Shown here: positions 26,568-36,195 of the stretch, piece after piece
Layout of the letters: every line of letters begins with the position of its first letter
How positions within the stretch are numbered: the first letter of the stretch is position 1
Assembly: GCF_002160515.1 (NCBI RefSeq)
Contig: NZ_NFKS01000001.1
Location: 62,001 to 126,000, forward strand
Reading direction: 5' to 3'
Source: Anaeromassilibacillus sp. An172
GTDB lineage: Bacteria; Bacillota; Clostridia; Oscillospirales; Acutalibacteraceae
Length of the DNA stretch: 64,000 bases
The notes under the pieces: model-generated
What the model saw: only the letters and a program-made list of their open reading frames with translations
Databases searched by the model: none
What the model was told of the DNA's origin: nothing
Translations under genes and position numbers: made by a program

Positions 26568-27214
26568 TCCTCTACATTGAAATGGTCTGTGAGCTTTCCT
26601 TGTTCAAGCACGTATATTTCCTCACTCAGTTCCTTGAGAATATCTATATCGTGACATGATATTATAACCAGCGCACCTTCTTCTCTTTTTTGGACAATAA
26701 GCTCCTTTACCATTGTAATTCCGTCGCTGTCAAGAGCATTTGTAGGTTCATCCAAAACAATGATATCGGGACTTTCCATAAGGGCGCAGGCTATTCCGAG
26801 ACGCTGTTTCATGCCAAGAGAATATTTTTTATAATGCTTTTTGTCATCAGGGTTCAGTCCAACAGCTTTGATAATATCTTTTATTTGGTAGTCCTTAACA
26901 ATATTCTTTATGGAAGCCAGCATTTTCAGGTTTTCAAATCCTGAATAACCGTCGAGAAAAGCCGGATTTTCAATAAGTATGCCGACGCTTTCAGGGAAAG
27001 AAATATCCTTATGAAGAACTTTTCCGTTTATGGTTATTGTTCCGTCTGTCGGCTTTATAAGCCCGCAAATCAAACGCATAAGCATAGTTTTTCCGGAACC
27101 GTTGATACCTTTAAAGCCAACTATTTTGGGAGATGTCAGGGTAAGGGTAATGTTGTCTATTACTTTGTTTCCCTTGATTGTTTTTACAAGGTTTTCAATT
27201 TTAATTTCTGTCAT
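26564..27214 (-). CDS. ABC transporter ATP-binding protein
   Basis: A 216-residue ABC ATPase with Walker A GINGSGKTML, signature YSLGMKQRLGIACALM, Walker B IIVLDEPTNALD and switch His in ISCHDID. It is of the CcmA/ABC-2 exporter type and would drive the two membrane proteins encoded upstream. It is encoded between the second permease (nine-base gap) and the DUF5028-like protein (four-base overlap). It probably exports or pumps away a peptide or lipid-like substrate rather than importing one, because no binding protein of the importer type is present. Confidence 0.9.
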   Translation of the reverse strand: MTEIKIENLVKTIKGNKVIDNITLTLTSPKIVGFKGINGSGKTMLMRLICGLIKPTDGTITINGKVLHKDISFPESVGILIENPAFLDGYSGFENLKMLASIKNIVKDYQIKDIIKAVGLNPDDKKHYKKYSLGMKQRLGIACALMESPDIIVLDEPTNALDSDGITMVKELIVQKREEGALVIISCHDIDILKELSEEIYVLEQGKLTDHFNVEE

Positions 27215-27223
27215 AAGCTATCA

Positions 27224-28069
27224 CTATTCTTTCTCTAAAATCTCATAACGGTTAAACAGAACCGTGCTGACCACAATAGAAAATACTATTATTGACGCCA
27301 TAACTATAACTCCCACAACAGGGTCAACGCCATTTGAAACAAAGCATATGCTGCGCTGAGTCATAGCATAATTTCCTATCATAAAGGGACTTACATAATA
27401 CGAAGAAACCATAAATATTGCGGTTATCACAATTATACTGGCAAAAGGTCTTATTATCAAGGTTAAAAGCATTTGCAAAAGACACATAGCTATTGCAAAT
27501 ATAAACGGAAGTACAAATACAGTGAGAACCATGTATAAAGGTTCAGGTGACAAGTTAAATCCCTCGGGCATTCCTCCAAGTATAAGAAGCCTTGAAAATA
27601 CCTCAGGTTTAACAGTAAGCTCAAATTTTAAGCCAAAGGAAAAAGCAAAGATAAAAATGCTAAGTGCAGCAGTAAAAAAATAGACTATGCATATACAAAT
27701 GGTTGTCACACATTTAGAAAGCCACCAGACCGTCCTTGATGTGCTTGCAATCAGTACATTTTTTCCGTAGCCCATAATGTCGTTGTATGGATAGTACAGG
27801 GTAAAAAACAAGAGCAAAACAAAAATTACCATCCACATCATGGGAAAAGCAAAGGATTCATCGCCGCCGGGGATATATTCTTTCATGCCATTGAAAATAA
27901 ACATCACCATTTCAGTAATTGTAACATCTTTAATGGATATATCGGAATTTAAGATTCTCATATAGGCATCAAGTAAAAACCAGCAGAATACAAAAAAGGT
28001 AAGTATGTAGTTTTTATACTTTTTTATGATGGTGTTTTTTAAGTCGTATTTAAGTATTTTAAAAAACAT
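27224..28069 (-). CDS. ABC-2 type permease-like membrane protein
   Basis: A 281-residue protein with about six hydrophobic helices, the first at about residues 21-39 and a pair near 75-95. A large extracytoplasmic segment (about 45-75) lies between the first helices, as in ABC-2 exporter permeases. It overlaps the preceding permease gene by 11 bases and is followed after nine bases by the ATPase gene, so the two permeases probably form a heterodimer with an ATPase dimer. Family membership rests on topology and context more than motifs. Confidence 0.75.
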   Translation of the reverse strand: MFFKILKYDLKNTIIKKYKNYILTFFVFCWFLLDAYMRILNSDISIKDVTITEMVMFIFNGMKEYIPGGDESFAFPMMWMVIFVLLLFFTLYYPYNDIMGYGKNVLIASTSRTVWWLSKCVTTICICIVYFFTAALSIFIFAFSFGLKFELTVKPEVFSRLLILGGMPEGFNLSPEPLYMVLTVFVLPFIFAIAMCLLQMLLTLIIRPFASIIVITAIFMVSSYYVSPFMIGNYAMTQRSICFVSNGVDPVVGVIVMASIIVFSIVVSTVLFNRYEILEKE

Positions 28070-28907
28070 CTTTTTTCATCCCTTTAAAAAATATCGTTCC
28101 GGCAGTTAAAATTAAAAATACACCGTATACTAAGATTAAATATTCCAATACTCTATATGTGTTGCTAAGCCCGTTTATAAGGTAAAGTGGATCCATTTCT
28201 CCCCAAAACAGGCGATTTAAAAACATTGAACATGCATATGAATACAAAAAAGAAAATACAAAAGGAAAAAGCGTTACAATATATTTATTTGTTGTAAACA
28301 TTGAAACCGCCATTGCAAATGTGGCAAACAGACCGCCCAATATAAAATGAAATATGAGAATAATCACCATGTATAATGCCGGAGCTTTATAAAATAAATT
28401 GGCAAAGGCAAACGCCGGGAGTTCCGCATAGTATATACTTTCAGAAACATTTGGCATACGAAATGGCATAAAGCAGGCAAGTGTTAAAATATTCACCAAA
28501 ATTGGGATGAGCACCACAAGCCCTCCGGAGATAAATGTGGCAAAATACTTGGAGGTAAGATACTTCAATTTACTTGTACGGGTAATAATGCTTTTAATAT
28601 AGCCGCTTCTCACGTCGCTGCTGTATGACCAGCCGTAGGCAAGCACACAGATAAGGGGAATAAAGCGATAAAACATGGCAGGAGTTATACTGGTAAAGTC
28701 ACGGTAAACCGTATTGACATAAGTGTTGTCTAAAGTGGCAGACATTACATTATATCCAAATCCAGCCAGAGTGTCGAAATCTTTTTTACTTGACTGAAGC
28801 TCATATACTGCACTCAATACAGTTAATACAACAGCAAAGGCTATTACCAACCAAAATAATTTACCTTTAAATACTTTTTTCATTTCTATTTTAAATATTG
28901 CCATCAT
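28059..28907 (-). CDS. ABC-2 type permease-like membrane protein
   Basis: A 282-residue membrane protein beginning FKIEMKKVFKGKLFWLVIAF, a typical start of ABC-2 permeases, with about six helices. An extracytoplasmic loop (about 35-75) follows the first helix. VLAYGWSYSSDVRSGYIKSI (about 96-115) resembles the FxxDxxxGxxK-type region of bacteriocin-resistance permeases. It overlaps the lipoprotein gene by four bases and the second permease by 11 bases, so all are translationally coupled. Confidence 0.78.
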   Translation of the reverse strand: MMAIFKIEMKKVFKGKLFWLVIAFAVVLTVLSAVYELQSSKKDFDTLAGFGYNVMSATLDNTYVNTVYRDFTSITPAMFYRFIPLICVLAYGWSYSSDVRSGYIKSIITRTSKLKYLTSKYFATFISGGLVVLIPILVNILTLACFMPFRMPNVSESIYYAELPAFAFANLFYKAPALYMVIILIFHFILGGLFATFAMAVSMFTTNKYIVTLFPFVFSFLYSYACSMFLNRLFWGEMDPLYLINGLSNTYRVLEYLILVYGVFLILTAGTIFFKGMKKDVF

Positions 28908-29608
28908 GAGCCCTCCTTGGATAGATTCAGATTGACATAATATTTTTGTTCATCTGAATCTAAAATCTTGGAAATCAGCAAGTAAAACGGCAGATTGGCT
29001 CTTTCTTCAGGAACGGCATAGAGAACTTTTAGATTTAATTCCTGTCCCTCTATAAGATCAAAATAAAGATACTGAGTACTGGAATCTGTATAGTTTTCTC
29101 CTCCGTCAACTATGGTGTAATCAAAAACAACCTCGGTGTCAGGAAATCTGTCCCATGTGCCGCTTTGTTCACCTGTTTCGGAGGAATACAAACCAAACAT
29201 ACTGTTTATGCCTGAAAGTTTGTCCGTTCCTTTTATAAGCTGTCCTTTCAGGTTTTCGTCTGTATAAAGAAAGGTATAATCTAAAAGCAGAAATACGTAG
29301 CCGCTGTTAAAATCCTTTTTTTTGACAACACATTCTTCATCTTCTGCATAGCCTGTTTCCGCAAAGGAACTGAAAATTTTTGCGTCGTTCACAGTTACAG
29401 TGATGTGATTATCAAGCTTAATAGGCTCTGCAAATGAAACTTCAATAATGTCGGAAGATTCAGAGGCGTTATTTTCATTATCTGAGGTTTCACCATGAGA
29501 TGGCGGTTCTTTATCTTTGCTGAGTATGGATGTCACATCGCATCCGGATAAAACTAAAAGTCCAACCAATAAAACGGAAATAAACACAAAAATTCGTCTT
29601 TTTACCAT
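28904..29608 (-). CDS. lipoprotein heading the ABC operon (DUF5027-like)
   Basis: A 234-residue lipoprotein with lipobox LVLSGCDV (Cys 23), a Ser/Glu/Asp-rich linker (about 30-55) and a globular extracytoplasmic domain ending near 230. It resembles the DUF5027 family of lipoproteins found beside DUF5028 and ABC exporters; I recall the pairing but cannot verify it. It is the first large gene of the leftward operon. AAAGAGAGG precedes the ATG, and a perfect 36-bp palindrome lies just upstream. A role capturing or neutralising an exported peptide at the cell surface is plausible but inferred. Confidence 0.65.
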   Translation of the reverse strand: MVKRRIFVFISVLLVGLLVLSGCDVTSILSKDKEPPSHGETSDNENNASESSDIIEVSFAEPIKLDNHITVTVNDAKIFSSFAETGYAEDEECVVKKKDFNSGYVFLLLDYTFLYTDENLKGQLIKGTDKLSGINSMFGLYSSETGEQSGTWDRFPDTEVVFDYTIVDGGENYTDSSTQYLYFDLIEGQELNLKVLYAVPEERANLPFYLLISKILDSDEQKYYVNLNLSKEGS

Positions 29609-29630
29609 AGAAAATACCTCTCTTTCCTTG

Positions 29631-29666
29631 CAAGCGCTGTTCGCAAATATTTGCGAACAGCGCTTG
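29631..29666. repeat. perfect 36-bp palindrome in the ABC operon leader
   Basis: Two 18-base arms (CAAGCGCTGTTCGCAAAT and its exact complement) with no spacer. The palindrome lies between the 30-codon ORF and the lipoprotein gene. On the minus strand it has no T-run, so it is not a plain terminator for the operon; on the plus strand TTTT follows. It could be a processing or stability hairpin, or a binding site. Confidence 0.9.
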
Positions 29667-29678
29667 TTTTATGACATT

Positions 29679-29771
29679 TTAAAAATGACTTGAATCAGGG
29701 CTCCAGACTCCATAAATAGATCTTGTATATGTACCGGCGTTTTTTACACCAATAATCCAAAGAAAAAACAT
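29679..29771 (-). CDS. 30-residue peptide ORF ahead of the ABC operon
   Basis: On the minus strand ATG at 29771 opens a 30-codon frame ending at 29679. It has a hydrophobic start (MFFLWIIGV) and a polar, aromatic tail ending GVWSPDSSHF. The frame is open further upstream without ATG/GTG/TTG. An ATT at 29792 would extend the hydrophobic part into a signal-like helix. A TATAAT box (29817-29822, minus strand) lies just upstream. There is no clear SD. Its place directly before a lipoprotein/ABC export operon suggests a secreted peptide such as a bacteriocin or signal, but it may be chance. Confidence 0.4.
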   Translation of the reverse strand: MFFLWIIGVKNAGTYTRSIYGVWSPDSSHF

Positions 29772-29822
29772 AAGTATAAAAACACAGACAATGTTTTTTA
29801 ATCTAAAACTTTGTCAATTATA

Positions 29823-30364
29823 ATAAATAGATAAAAACAATTAACCTTAATAAAAATTTTTATTTTTTATGCATTTATATTATCATACATAATTTTTAAT
29901 GTCAATACTGTATTTATAAAAAGTTAAAAAAATTCAAAATATAATATACTTTTGTGGTTATAAAGAAAATATATATTTAGTTTTTTTTATAAATAGTTTA
30001 TATAAAATAAAACAATTTGAAATATAACGATATAATGCACGTTTAAACTCGTGATATTATAATAAATTCTTAAATTTTATTTTTAATGCTTACAGAGAAA
30101 TAATAAAATGCAATCAATAGCCAAATCCGACGAATAGGTATTTTAAATAAATGAACTCAATATTTCAATTAAATCAAAACAGTGTTTTATTCAAAAACGG
30201 ACGCTTGCGATATTAGGACTTTAATACAAATGCAAAAAAGCTAATCAAGATTTTGATTTTTGGTTGGCTTATTTGTTTTTGTTAAATTTATTGAATTATA
30301 TAATTATAAGTAGTATAATAAAATCAAACAACATGAATAAAACTTTGAATGTTAATAAGAAAAT
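29823..30364. other. AT-rich intergenic stretch with a terminator-like hairpin
   Basis: About 540 very AT-rich bases between the leftward peptide ORF and the rightward gene at 30365. The only structure I see is a hairpin at about 30236-30280 (AAGCTAATCA with TGGTTGGCTT via G-U pairs, then T-rich). It would stop rightward RNA, yet no rightward gene precedes it. Confidence 0.5.
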
Positions 30365-30856
30365 ATGGGGGTGAAAAATATTGTTTATAATTTAATGATA
30401 AATTTTGAAGATATAATAAATCATCAAATTGAACTATTGAGGTATGCAGGAAAAAATTCAGATACGTTTACTGTTATTACAACTCTTAAAAAGCCATATT
30501 CAAAGCGACCACCAAATTTTATCCATGACAAAATAATGATGGAACTGTCCCCTTATATGGTAGATTATATTGTTGGTATAAAAGAATGGCCTGGTACATA
30601 TCGAAGTGGGGGAAGTCATACTGTTATGCTTACCTATCGATTATGTAAAAACAGTAGGTACCTATTGGAAAAATTGGAGAATTGGTATTTACCTTTGAAA
30701 AATGGTCTCCCAGAGGATATATGTTTTTACAGAAAACAAAGACCATGGTTTGGAAGTGTTTCCCACGAAAAAATGGCGTTTATGTGGAATGCAACCGAAA
30801 GTGATCTTACTAATTTAGAAAACCTTTCAATTAAATTTTCAATTCAGAATAAATAA
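30365..30856 (+). CDS. uncharacterised conserved-looking soluble protein
   Basis: A 163-residue soluble protein with no signal or membrane segment. It has coherent composition and patterns such as TVITTLKKPYSKRPPNF and VDYIVGIKEWPGTYRSGGSH, which look like a real folded domain. I do not recognise the family with confidence. The start is uncertain: the ATG at 30365 itself overlaps the only SD-like run (GGGGGTG at 30367-30373), and GTG 30371 is an alternative. It precedes a secreted protein gene by 28 bases, possibly in one operon. Confidence 0.55.
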   Translation: MGVKNIVYNLMINFEDIINHQIELLRYAGKNSDTFTVITTLKKPYSKRPPNFIHDKIMMELSPYMVDYIVGIKEWPGTYRSGGSHTVMLTYRLCKNSRYLLEKLENWYLPLKNGLPEDICFYRKQRPWFGSVSHEKMAFMWNATESDLTNLENLSIKFSIQNK

Positions 30857-30884
30857 TTTATTTGAATAGAAAGGACAATGACGT

Positions 30885-31622
30885 ATGAAAAAACTGACAT
30901 CAGCTTTAATATCAATATTTTTTATTATTGTATTTTGGGATATTTTTGTTTTATCTGCTTTCGCTTCGACAATACATACCGGTTTTGAAACAGAGATACT
31001 TACTTCAAGTGAAGAGAAAGAAATATTATCTAATTTCGAAATTAATAAAATTACAGAAGAGGGAGATAAAAAAGCTATAGAATGTTTTGATGTAAATGAA
31101 AAAGGAAACATTGCTGTTGGTTCTTCTGACTTTCTCAAAAGAATTATAAAAATTTATTCAGAAGATGGAGCTTTTCAATACGGATTTGAGTTTGAAACTG
31201 CAGGAAAATTTGGGCTGGAGTGGGACAATGATAATATTTTGATTTATAACGTTAGAGGTAATATTGTGATTTCAGTAGATTCAAAAGGTGATGTTGTAGC
31301 TGTTGATAAAATAGCAGATACAATAAATAACCAGTTGTATTGGAAAAATACAGTTTATGCTACAAAGAGGACAAATAATAACAAAACATACGAAATCAGA
31401 AACGATATGGGACCGTTGAATATATTCTCATTCAATTATTCCCAATTACTGATTACAGATCAAAACAGTGATGTTAAAATTATTTATGATGTTAATAGTT
31501 ATCAAATCACTAAATACATTATAATAATCATTATTATAATCAGTATTATTGTGTTCATTATAATTCCTACAATATATAAACTTTATAAAGATGGCAAGAA
31601 AAAACATAATATATATTTCTAA
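30885..31622 (+). CDS. uncharacterised exported protein with C-terminal membrane helix
   Basis: A 245-residue protein with a signal peptide (MKKLTSALISIFFIIVFWDI, cleavage probably after SAFA), an extracytoplasmic domain rich in beta strands (about 30-205) and a very hydrophobic Ile-run helix (about 209-229), then a basic tail (KLYKDGKKKHN). This is the topology of a surface-exposed, membrane-anchored protein. Repeated short patterns (IAVGSSDFLKRI, IYNVRGNIVISVDSKGDVVA) suggest a beta-propeller-like fold. AGAAAGG precedes the ATG. Function not recognised. Confidence 0.6.
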   Translation: MKKLTSALISIFFIIVFWDIFVLSAFASTIHTGFETEILTSSEEKEILSNFEINKITEEGDKKAIECFDVNEKGNIAVGSSDFLKRIIKIYSEDGAFQYGFEFETAGKFGLEWDNDNILIYNVRGNIVISVDSKGDVVAVDKIADTINNQLYWKNTVYATKRTNNNKTYEIRNDMGPLNIFSFNYSQLLITDQNSDVKIIYDVNSYQITKYIIIIIIIISIIVFIIIPTIYKLYKDGKKKHNIYF

Positions 31623-31747
31623 TATGTTAGGCTGGAAAAAGAACATATTTTTCAATAAAAAAAGATACAATTCGTAGATCTATACATAAGAAGTACAAAA
31701 AGCGTTGGATAAGAGAAGAAAAGCAATAAAAGATTTATTATAAAATA

Positions 31748-31796
31748 GAAAAAGCGGCGACTGAAAGACAAACGTCTATCTGTCGCCACTTTTTAT
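31748..31796 (+). terminator. intrinsic terminator
   Basis: AAAAAG-CGGCGAC / GTCGCCA-CTTTTT hairpin with a 20-base loop that can fold internally (AGAC/GTCT), followed by T residues. Confidence 0.7.
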
Positions 31797-31913
31797 TTTG
31801 GGAGGTAAGTTCTACTAATTGGAACTTTATTTTTTCTTAACAGTAATCAATGAGGTCTTTTGCCCGTTTTAATTTCTCATGTGTTAATCTATAAGCATAA
31901 GGAGGGATTAAAT

Positions 31914-32108
31914 ATGTCAGCTATATTTAAAACTATACATAAACTTGACAAACGTATAGAAGCACATGCGGAGCATTTTGCGTTTAAGTATCCATATATA
32001 TCTTTTTTCGCTTTATTTATCGGTATGCCGATTTGTGTTTTCGCTGCCGTGTTTTTCTTTACAGTAATTATTACTGTTCCTATCGCTTTGATTTTCGGAT
32101 GGCTGTAA
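31914..32108 (+). CDS. 64-residue small membrane protein upstream of kdp
   Basis: AAGGAGGG seven bases before ATG 31914 marks a well-translated small gene. An N-terminal amphipathic charged segment (LDKRIEAHAEHFAFKYPY) is followed by one long or two short membrane helices (about 29-62). It ends three bases before the tandem KdpE-like motif of the kdpFABC promoter, so it is upstream of, not within, that operon. The frame is open from 31860, but the SD fixes this start. Family not recognised. Confidence 0.65.
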   Translation: MSAIFKTIHKLDKRIEAHAEHFAFKYPYISFFALFIGMPICVFAAVFFFTVIITVPIALIFGWL

Positions 32109-32110
32109 GC

Positions 32111-32160
32111 ATCTTAATATAATCTTAATACGCTGAAAATTCTCCTAATCCCGATTTAAT
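32111..32160 (+). promoter_or_regulatory. KdpE-like tandem box in the kdpFABC promoter
   Basis: ATCTTAATA occurs twice with an 11-bp period (32111, 32122). The second copy, AATCTTAATAC, is followed after 19 bases by CCGATTTAAT. The same motifs at the same spacing occur before kdpD (36837-36886). Tandem 11-bp repeats are typical of OmpR/PhoB-type response-regulator sites. Confidence 0.7.
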
Positions 32161-32199
32161 ATTTATGCTGTTAAAATATCAGGCAAGGAGGTAAGACTA

Positions 32200-32292
32200 A
32201 TGAATATTATAATCGGATTTATCGGTCTTTGTGCTGCGGCACTGCTAATCTATTATGTTTATATACTAATGAAGGGGGATGAACAAAAATGA
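32200..32292 (+). CDS. kdpF: potassium-transporting ATPase small subunit KdpF
   Basis: A 30-residue single-helix peptide ([20 protein letters not shown], then [10 protein letters not shown]) immediately before kdpA. KdpF stabilises the KdpFABC complex in the membrane, and the size, topology and position fit. GGCAAGGAGG precedes the ATG, and its TGA overlaps the kdpA ATG (ATGA), so translation is coupled. Confidence 0.85.
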   Translation: MNIIIGFIGLCAAALLIYYVYILMKGDEQK

Positions 32293-34100
32293 GTGCGGTA
32301 ATACAATACATACTCTATCTTGTTGTTCTTATTGTTTTAGCAATTCCGCTCGGTGCTTACATCAAGAAAGTAATGAACGGAGAGAAAACATTTCTTTCTA
32401 AAATTCTAACGCCCTGCGAAAACGCTGTGTATAAGGTTATGCATATTAATAAGGACGAGCAAATGAACTGGAAAAAATATGCCGTTTCTGTTCTGGTTTT
32501 TTCAGGCATAGGGCTTATTTTTCTGTTTTTGCTTCAGCTTTTGCAGGGGGTTCTTCCTGGAAATCCACAAGGGCTCTCAGGTGTAAAATGGGATTTGTCA
32601 TTTAACACAGCAGCCAGTTTTGTAACCAACACAAACTGGCAGGCATATAGCGGCGAGTCTACATTAAGCTATCTTACTCAAGCACTCGGACTTACCGTGC
32701 AGAATTTTGTTTCCGCAGCCACGGGCATTGCTGTGCTGTTTGCCCTGATACGTGGATTTATAAAAGTTAAAGCCGATGGATTAGGCAGTTTTTGGGTTGA
32801 TATAACGAGAATTGTGATTCACATTTTAATTCCGCTTAATCTTGTAATATCCATTTGCCTTGTTGGCGGAGGCGTTATTCAAAACCTTAAAGGCGCTGAA
32901 ACCGTATCGCTCGTTGAACCGATTGCGGTAAGTGCAGACGGAGAAATTCTTGAAAATGCCGAAATTGACATTGATACAAACACCGTAACAGTTGACGGTA
33001 AAAAAATAGAAGACGCCGAAATTGTTACCGAACAGTTTGTACCTATGGGTCCTGCGGCAAGTCAGGTCGCCATTAAGCAAACAGGTACAAACGGCGGCGG
33101 TTATATGGGCGTTAACTCCGCTCATCCGCTGGAAAATCCTAATGCTTTTACAAATTTAATTGAAATGATTTCAATTTTGCTTATTCCTGCGGCGCTGTGC
33201 TTTACTTTTGGTAAGGCAGTAAAAAATAAAAAACAGGGCATTGCAATTTTTATGGCAATGTTTATATGCCTTGTGCTGGCGCTCGGCACGATCGCCGTCA
33301 GCGAACAGGTTGCAACACCGCAGCTTGCACAGGATGGCGTTAACATCTCTATGACCGACCAGGCAGGTGGCAATATGGAGGGTAAGGAAACCCGATTCGG
33401 CATTGCAACATCCTCAACATGGGCGGCATTTACAACGGCAGCTTCCAACGGCTCTGTAAACTCTATGCACGACAGCTACACGCCGCTCGGCGGTATGGTG
33501 ACAATGCTTCTGATGCAGCTCGGCGAAGTTATCTTCGGCGGAGTTGGATGCGGTCTTTATGGTATGCTTGCCTTTGCCATTCTGACGGTATTTATAGCCG
33601 GACTTATGGTGGGCAGAACTCCTGAGTTTTTAGGCAAAAAGATTGAACCTTACGAGATGAAATGGTCTGTGCTTGTTTGCCTTGCCACACCGATTGCAAT
33701 TCTTATAGGAAGCGGTATTGCGGCTGTCTTTCCGAGCGTGGCGGACAGTCTCAACAACAGCGGAGCACACGGTTTTTCCGAAATGCTCTACGCATATTCC
33801 TCCTGCGGCGGTAATAACGGCTCCGCCTTTGCAGGTTTTAATGCAAACACCGTATTTTTGAATGTTTCGCTCGGTATTGTAATGCTGTTTGCTCGTTTTC
33901 TGCCGATTATCGGAACTCTGGCGATTGCGGGAAGCCTTGCAGGGAAAAAGAAAATTGCAACAAGCTCGGGTACACTTTCCACCACAAATGGTATGTTCAT
34001 ATTTTTGCTGATTTTAATTGTCCTGATTATCGGCGCACTCAGCTTTTTCCCTGCGCTGGCACTCGGACCGTTGGCTGAATTTTTCAGTAATGTGATATAA
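32289..34100 (+). CDS. kdpA: potassium-transporting ATPase potassium-binding subunit KdpA
   Basis: A 603-residue membrane protein that binds and conducts K+ in the high-affinity KdpFABC pump. Selectivity-filter-like segments are [19 protein letters not shown] and [12 protein letters not shown]. The usual length is about 555-575. The extra residues form an acidic insert at about 215-255 ([16 protein letters not shown]..., [13 protein letters not shown]) just before the [18 protein letters not shown] filter region, on the extracytoplasmic side. First large gene of kdpFABC, overlapping kdpF by four bases. Confidence 0.95.
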   Translation: MSAVIQYILYLVVLIVLAIPLGAYIKKVMNGEKTFLSKILTPCENAVYKVMHINKDEQMNWKKYAVSVLVFSGIGLIFLFLLQLLQGVLPGNPQGLSGVKWDLSFNTAASFVTNTNWQAYSGESTLSYLTQALGLTVQNFVSAATGIAVLFALIRGFIKVKADGLGSFWVDITRIVIHILIPLNLVISICLVGGGVIQNLKGAETVSLVEPIAVSADGEILENAEIDIDTNTVTVDGKKIEDAEIVTEQFVPMGPAASQVAIKQTGTNGGGYMGVNSAHPLENPNAFTNLIEMISILLIPAALCFTFGKAVKNKKQGIAIFMAMFICLVLALGTIAVSEQVATPQLAQDGVNISMTDQAGGNMEGKETRFGIATSSTWAAFTTAASNGSVNSMHDSYTPLGGMVTMLLMQLGEVIFGGVGCGLYGMLAFAILTVFIAGLMVGRTPEFLGKKIEPYEMKWSVLVCLATPIAILIGSGIAAVFPSVADSLNNSGAHGFSEMLYAYSSCGGNNGSAFAGFNANTVFLNVSLGIVMLFARFLPIIGTLAIAGSLAGKKKIATSSGTLSTTNGMFIFLLILIVLIIGALSFFPALALGPLAEFFSNVI

Positions 34101-34112
34101 GGAGGCACTGTT

Positions 34113-36182
34113 ATGGCATCAAATACAAAAAGTACTTTTGCCGATAAAAAGATGCTCGGCAGAGCTATAAAAGATTCATTTATAAAACTAAACCCAAAAA
34201 CGCAGGTACAAAACCCAGTTATGCTTTTGGTGTATATTTCGGCGATTCTTACAAGCGGACTGTGGATTGTTTCTCTGTTCGGGCTAAAGGATGCTTCAAG
34301 CGGCTACACATTGGCAATCGCAGTAATTCTGTGGTTTACCTGTATTTTTGCAAATTTTGCCGAAGCCATTGCCGAGGGACGCGGAAAAGCTCAGGCGGAC
34401 GCTTTGAGAGCATCAAAAAAAGATGTAGAAGCACATAAAATACCGTTTGCCAATAAAAAGGAGCAGATAACAGCAGTTTCTTCCGCAATGCTTAAAAAAG
34501 GCGATATTGTGATTGTAAAAGCAGGAGAGCAAATTCCGGGAGACGGTGAGGTAATCGAGGGTGCCGCTTCGGTAGACGAAAGTGCGATTACAGGCGAATC
34601 TGCACCTGTAATCCGTGAAGCAGGCGGTGACAGAAGCGCCGTAACAGGCGGTACTACTGTACTTTCCGATTGGATTGTCGTGCAGATAACAAATGAAGCA
34701 GGGGAAAGCTTCCTTGATAAGATGATTGCTATGGTCGAGGGCGCTTCCAGAAAAAAGACACCTAACGAAATTGCATTGCAGATTTTTCTTGTTGCGCTTT
34801 CCATTATATTTATTCTTGTTACTGTATCTCTGTATACATATTCCATATTCTCGGCAAAACAGGCAGGAATTGACAATCCAACCTCTGTTACTACCTTGGT
34901 GGCTTTGCTTGTTTGCCTTGCCCCAACTACCATAGGTGCATTGCTTTCTGCTATTGGTATTGCGGGAATGAGCAGACTCAATCAGGCAAATGTACTTGCT
35001 ATGAGCGGCAGAGCCATTGAAGCCGCAGGCGATGTAGATGTGCTTATGCTTGACAAAACAGGAACAATTACACTGGGAAACCGCAAAGCGAGTGCTTTTA
35101 TTCCCGTAGACGGGGCGAGTGAACAGGAGCTTGCCGATGCGGCACAGTTATCCTCGCTTGCCGATGAAACGCCAGAGGGCAGAAGTGTAGTTATTCTCGC
35201 AAAAGAGAAATTTAATATTCGAGGCAGAGAGCTTTCCGATAAGAATATGACATTTATTCCCTTTACGGCAAAAACACGTATGAGCGGCGTTGATTATGAC
35301 GGCAACGAAATCCGCAAGGGAGCCGCCGATACAATGCAAAAATATGTAACCGAAAGCGGCGGTATTTACTCAGAGGAATGCGACCGAATCGTTAAAGAAA
35401 TTGCAAACAAAGGCGGAACTCCGCTTGTTGTTGCGAAAAACCATAAGATTTTAGGTGTTATTCATCTGAAAGACATTATCAAGCAGGGAGTAAAGGAAAA
35501 ATTTGCAGATCTTCGTAAAATGGGTATAAAAACCATTATGATTACAGGCGATAACCCGATGACAGCCGCCGCTATTGCAGCAGAAGCGGGCGTGGACGAT
35601 TTTCTTGCCGAAGCAACACCAGAAGGCAAGCTTCAGATGATACGTGATTTTCAAAGCAAGGGACACCTTGTGGCAATGACAGGCGATGGCACAAACGACG
35701 CTCCAGCGCTTGCACAGGCTGATGTGGCGGTTGCTATGAACACAGGTACACAGGCGGCAAAGGAAGCTGGTAATATGGTTGACCTTGATTCGTCACCGAC
35801 AAAGCTTATTGATATTGTCCGCATCGGAAAACAGCTTTTGATGACAAGAGGAAGTCTTACTACCTTCTCAATAGCGAACGATGTGGCAAAATATTTTGCT
35901 ATTATTCCAGCCTTGTTTATGGGAATTTATCCCGGACTTTCGGCACTTAACATTATGGGTCTTCATTCACCGCAAAGCGCTGTTTTGTCGGCTATTATGT
36001 ACAATGCACTGATTATTATTGCGCTGATTCCTTTGGCGCTTAAAGGTGTAAAATACCGTGAAGTTCCGGCAGGTAAGCTTTTGTCACGTAACCTGTTAAT
36101 TTACGGTCTCGGCGGTCTGGCAGCACCATTTATCTTCATTAAGCTGATTGATATGCTGTTAGTTCTTTTCGGACTTGCATAA
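34113..36182 (+). CDS. kdpB: potassium-transporting P-type ATPase subunit KdpB
   Basis: A 689-residue P-type ATPase that supplies energy to KdpFABC. The phosphorylated Asp is in [12 protein letters not shown] (D314). Also visible are the actuator motif ITGESAPVI, the nucleotide-domain segment [11 protein letters not shown], the hinge [20 protein letters not shown] and [20 protein letters not shown]. Normal length. Start ATG 34113 has AAGGAGG upstream, 12 bases after kdpA. The kdpC start lies 13 bases after its stop. Confidence 0.96.
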   Translation: MASNTKSTFADKKMLGRAIKDSFIKLNPKTQVQNPVMLLVYISAILTSGLWIVSLFGLKDASSGYTLAIAVILWFTCIFANFAEAIAEGRGKAQADALRASKKDVEAHKIPFANKKEQITAVSSAMLKKGDIVIVKAGEQIPGDGEVIEGAASVDESAITGESAPVIREAGGDRSAVTGGTTVLSDWIVVQITNEAGESFLDKMIAMVEGASRKKTPNEIALQIFLVALSIIFILVTVSLYTYSIFSAKQAGIDNPTSVTTLVALLVCLAPTTIGALLSAIGIAGMSRLNQANVLAMSGRAIEAAGDVDVLMLDKTGTITLGNRKASAFIPVDGASEQELADAAQLSSLADETPEGRSVVILAKEKFNIRGRELSDKNMTFIPFTAKTRMSGVDYDGNEIRKGAADTMQKYVTESGGIYSEECDRIVKEIANKGGTPLVVAKNHKILGVIHLKDIIKQGVKEKFADLRKMGIKTIMITGDNPMTAAAIAAEAGVDDFLAEATPEGKLQMIRDFQSKGHLVAMTGDGTNDAPALAQADVAVAMNTGTQAAKEAGNMVDLDSSPTKLIDIVRIGKQLLMTRGSLTTFSIANDVAKYFAIIPALFMGIYPGLSALNIMGLHSPQSAVLSAIMYNALIIIALIPLALKGVKYREVPAGKLLSRNLLIYGLGGLAAPFIFIKLIDMLLVLFGLA

Positions 36183-36195
36183 GGAGGAATTTATA

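Noticed and set aside
31624-31729. Two short frames joined by a shift at an A7 run (Lys/Arg-rich peptide)
   Set aside because: Would need a -1 shift to read about 34 residues; no SD and no recognised family. Possibly a remnant, but too weak to list.
34391-34981. 196-codon minus-strand ORF
   Set aside because: Antisense shadow of kdpB, whose P-type ATPase motifs are unmistakable.
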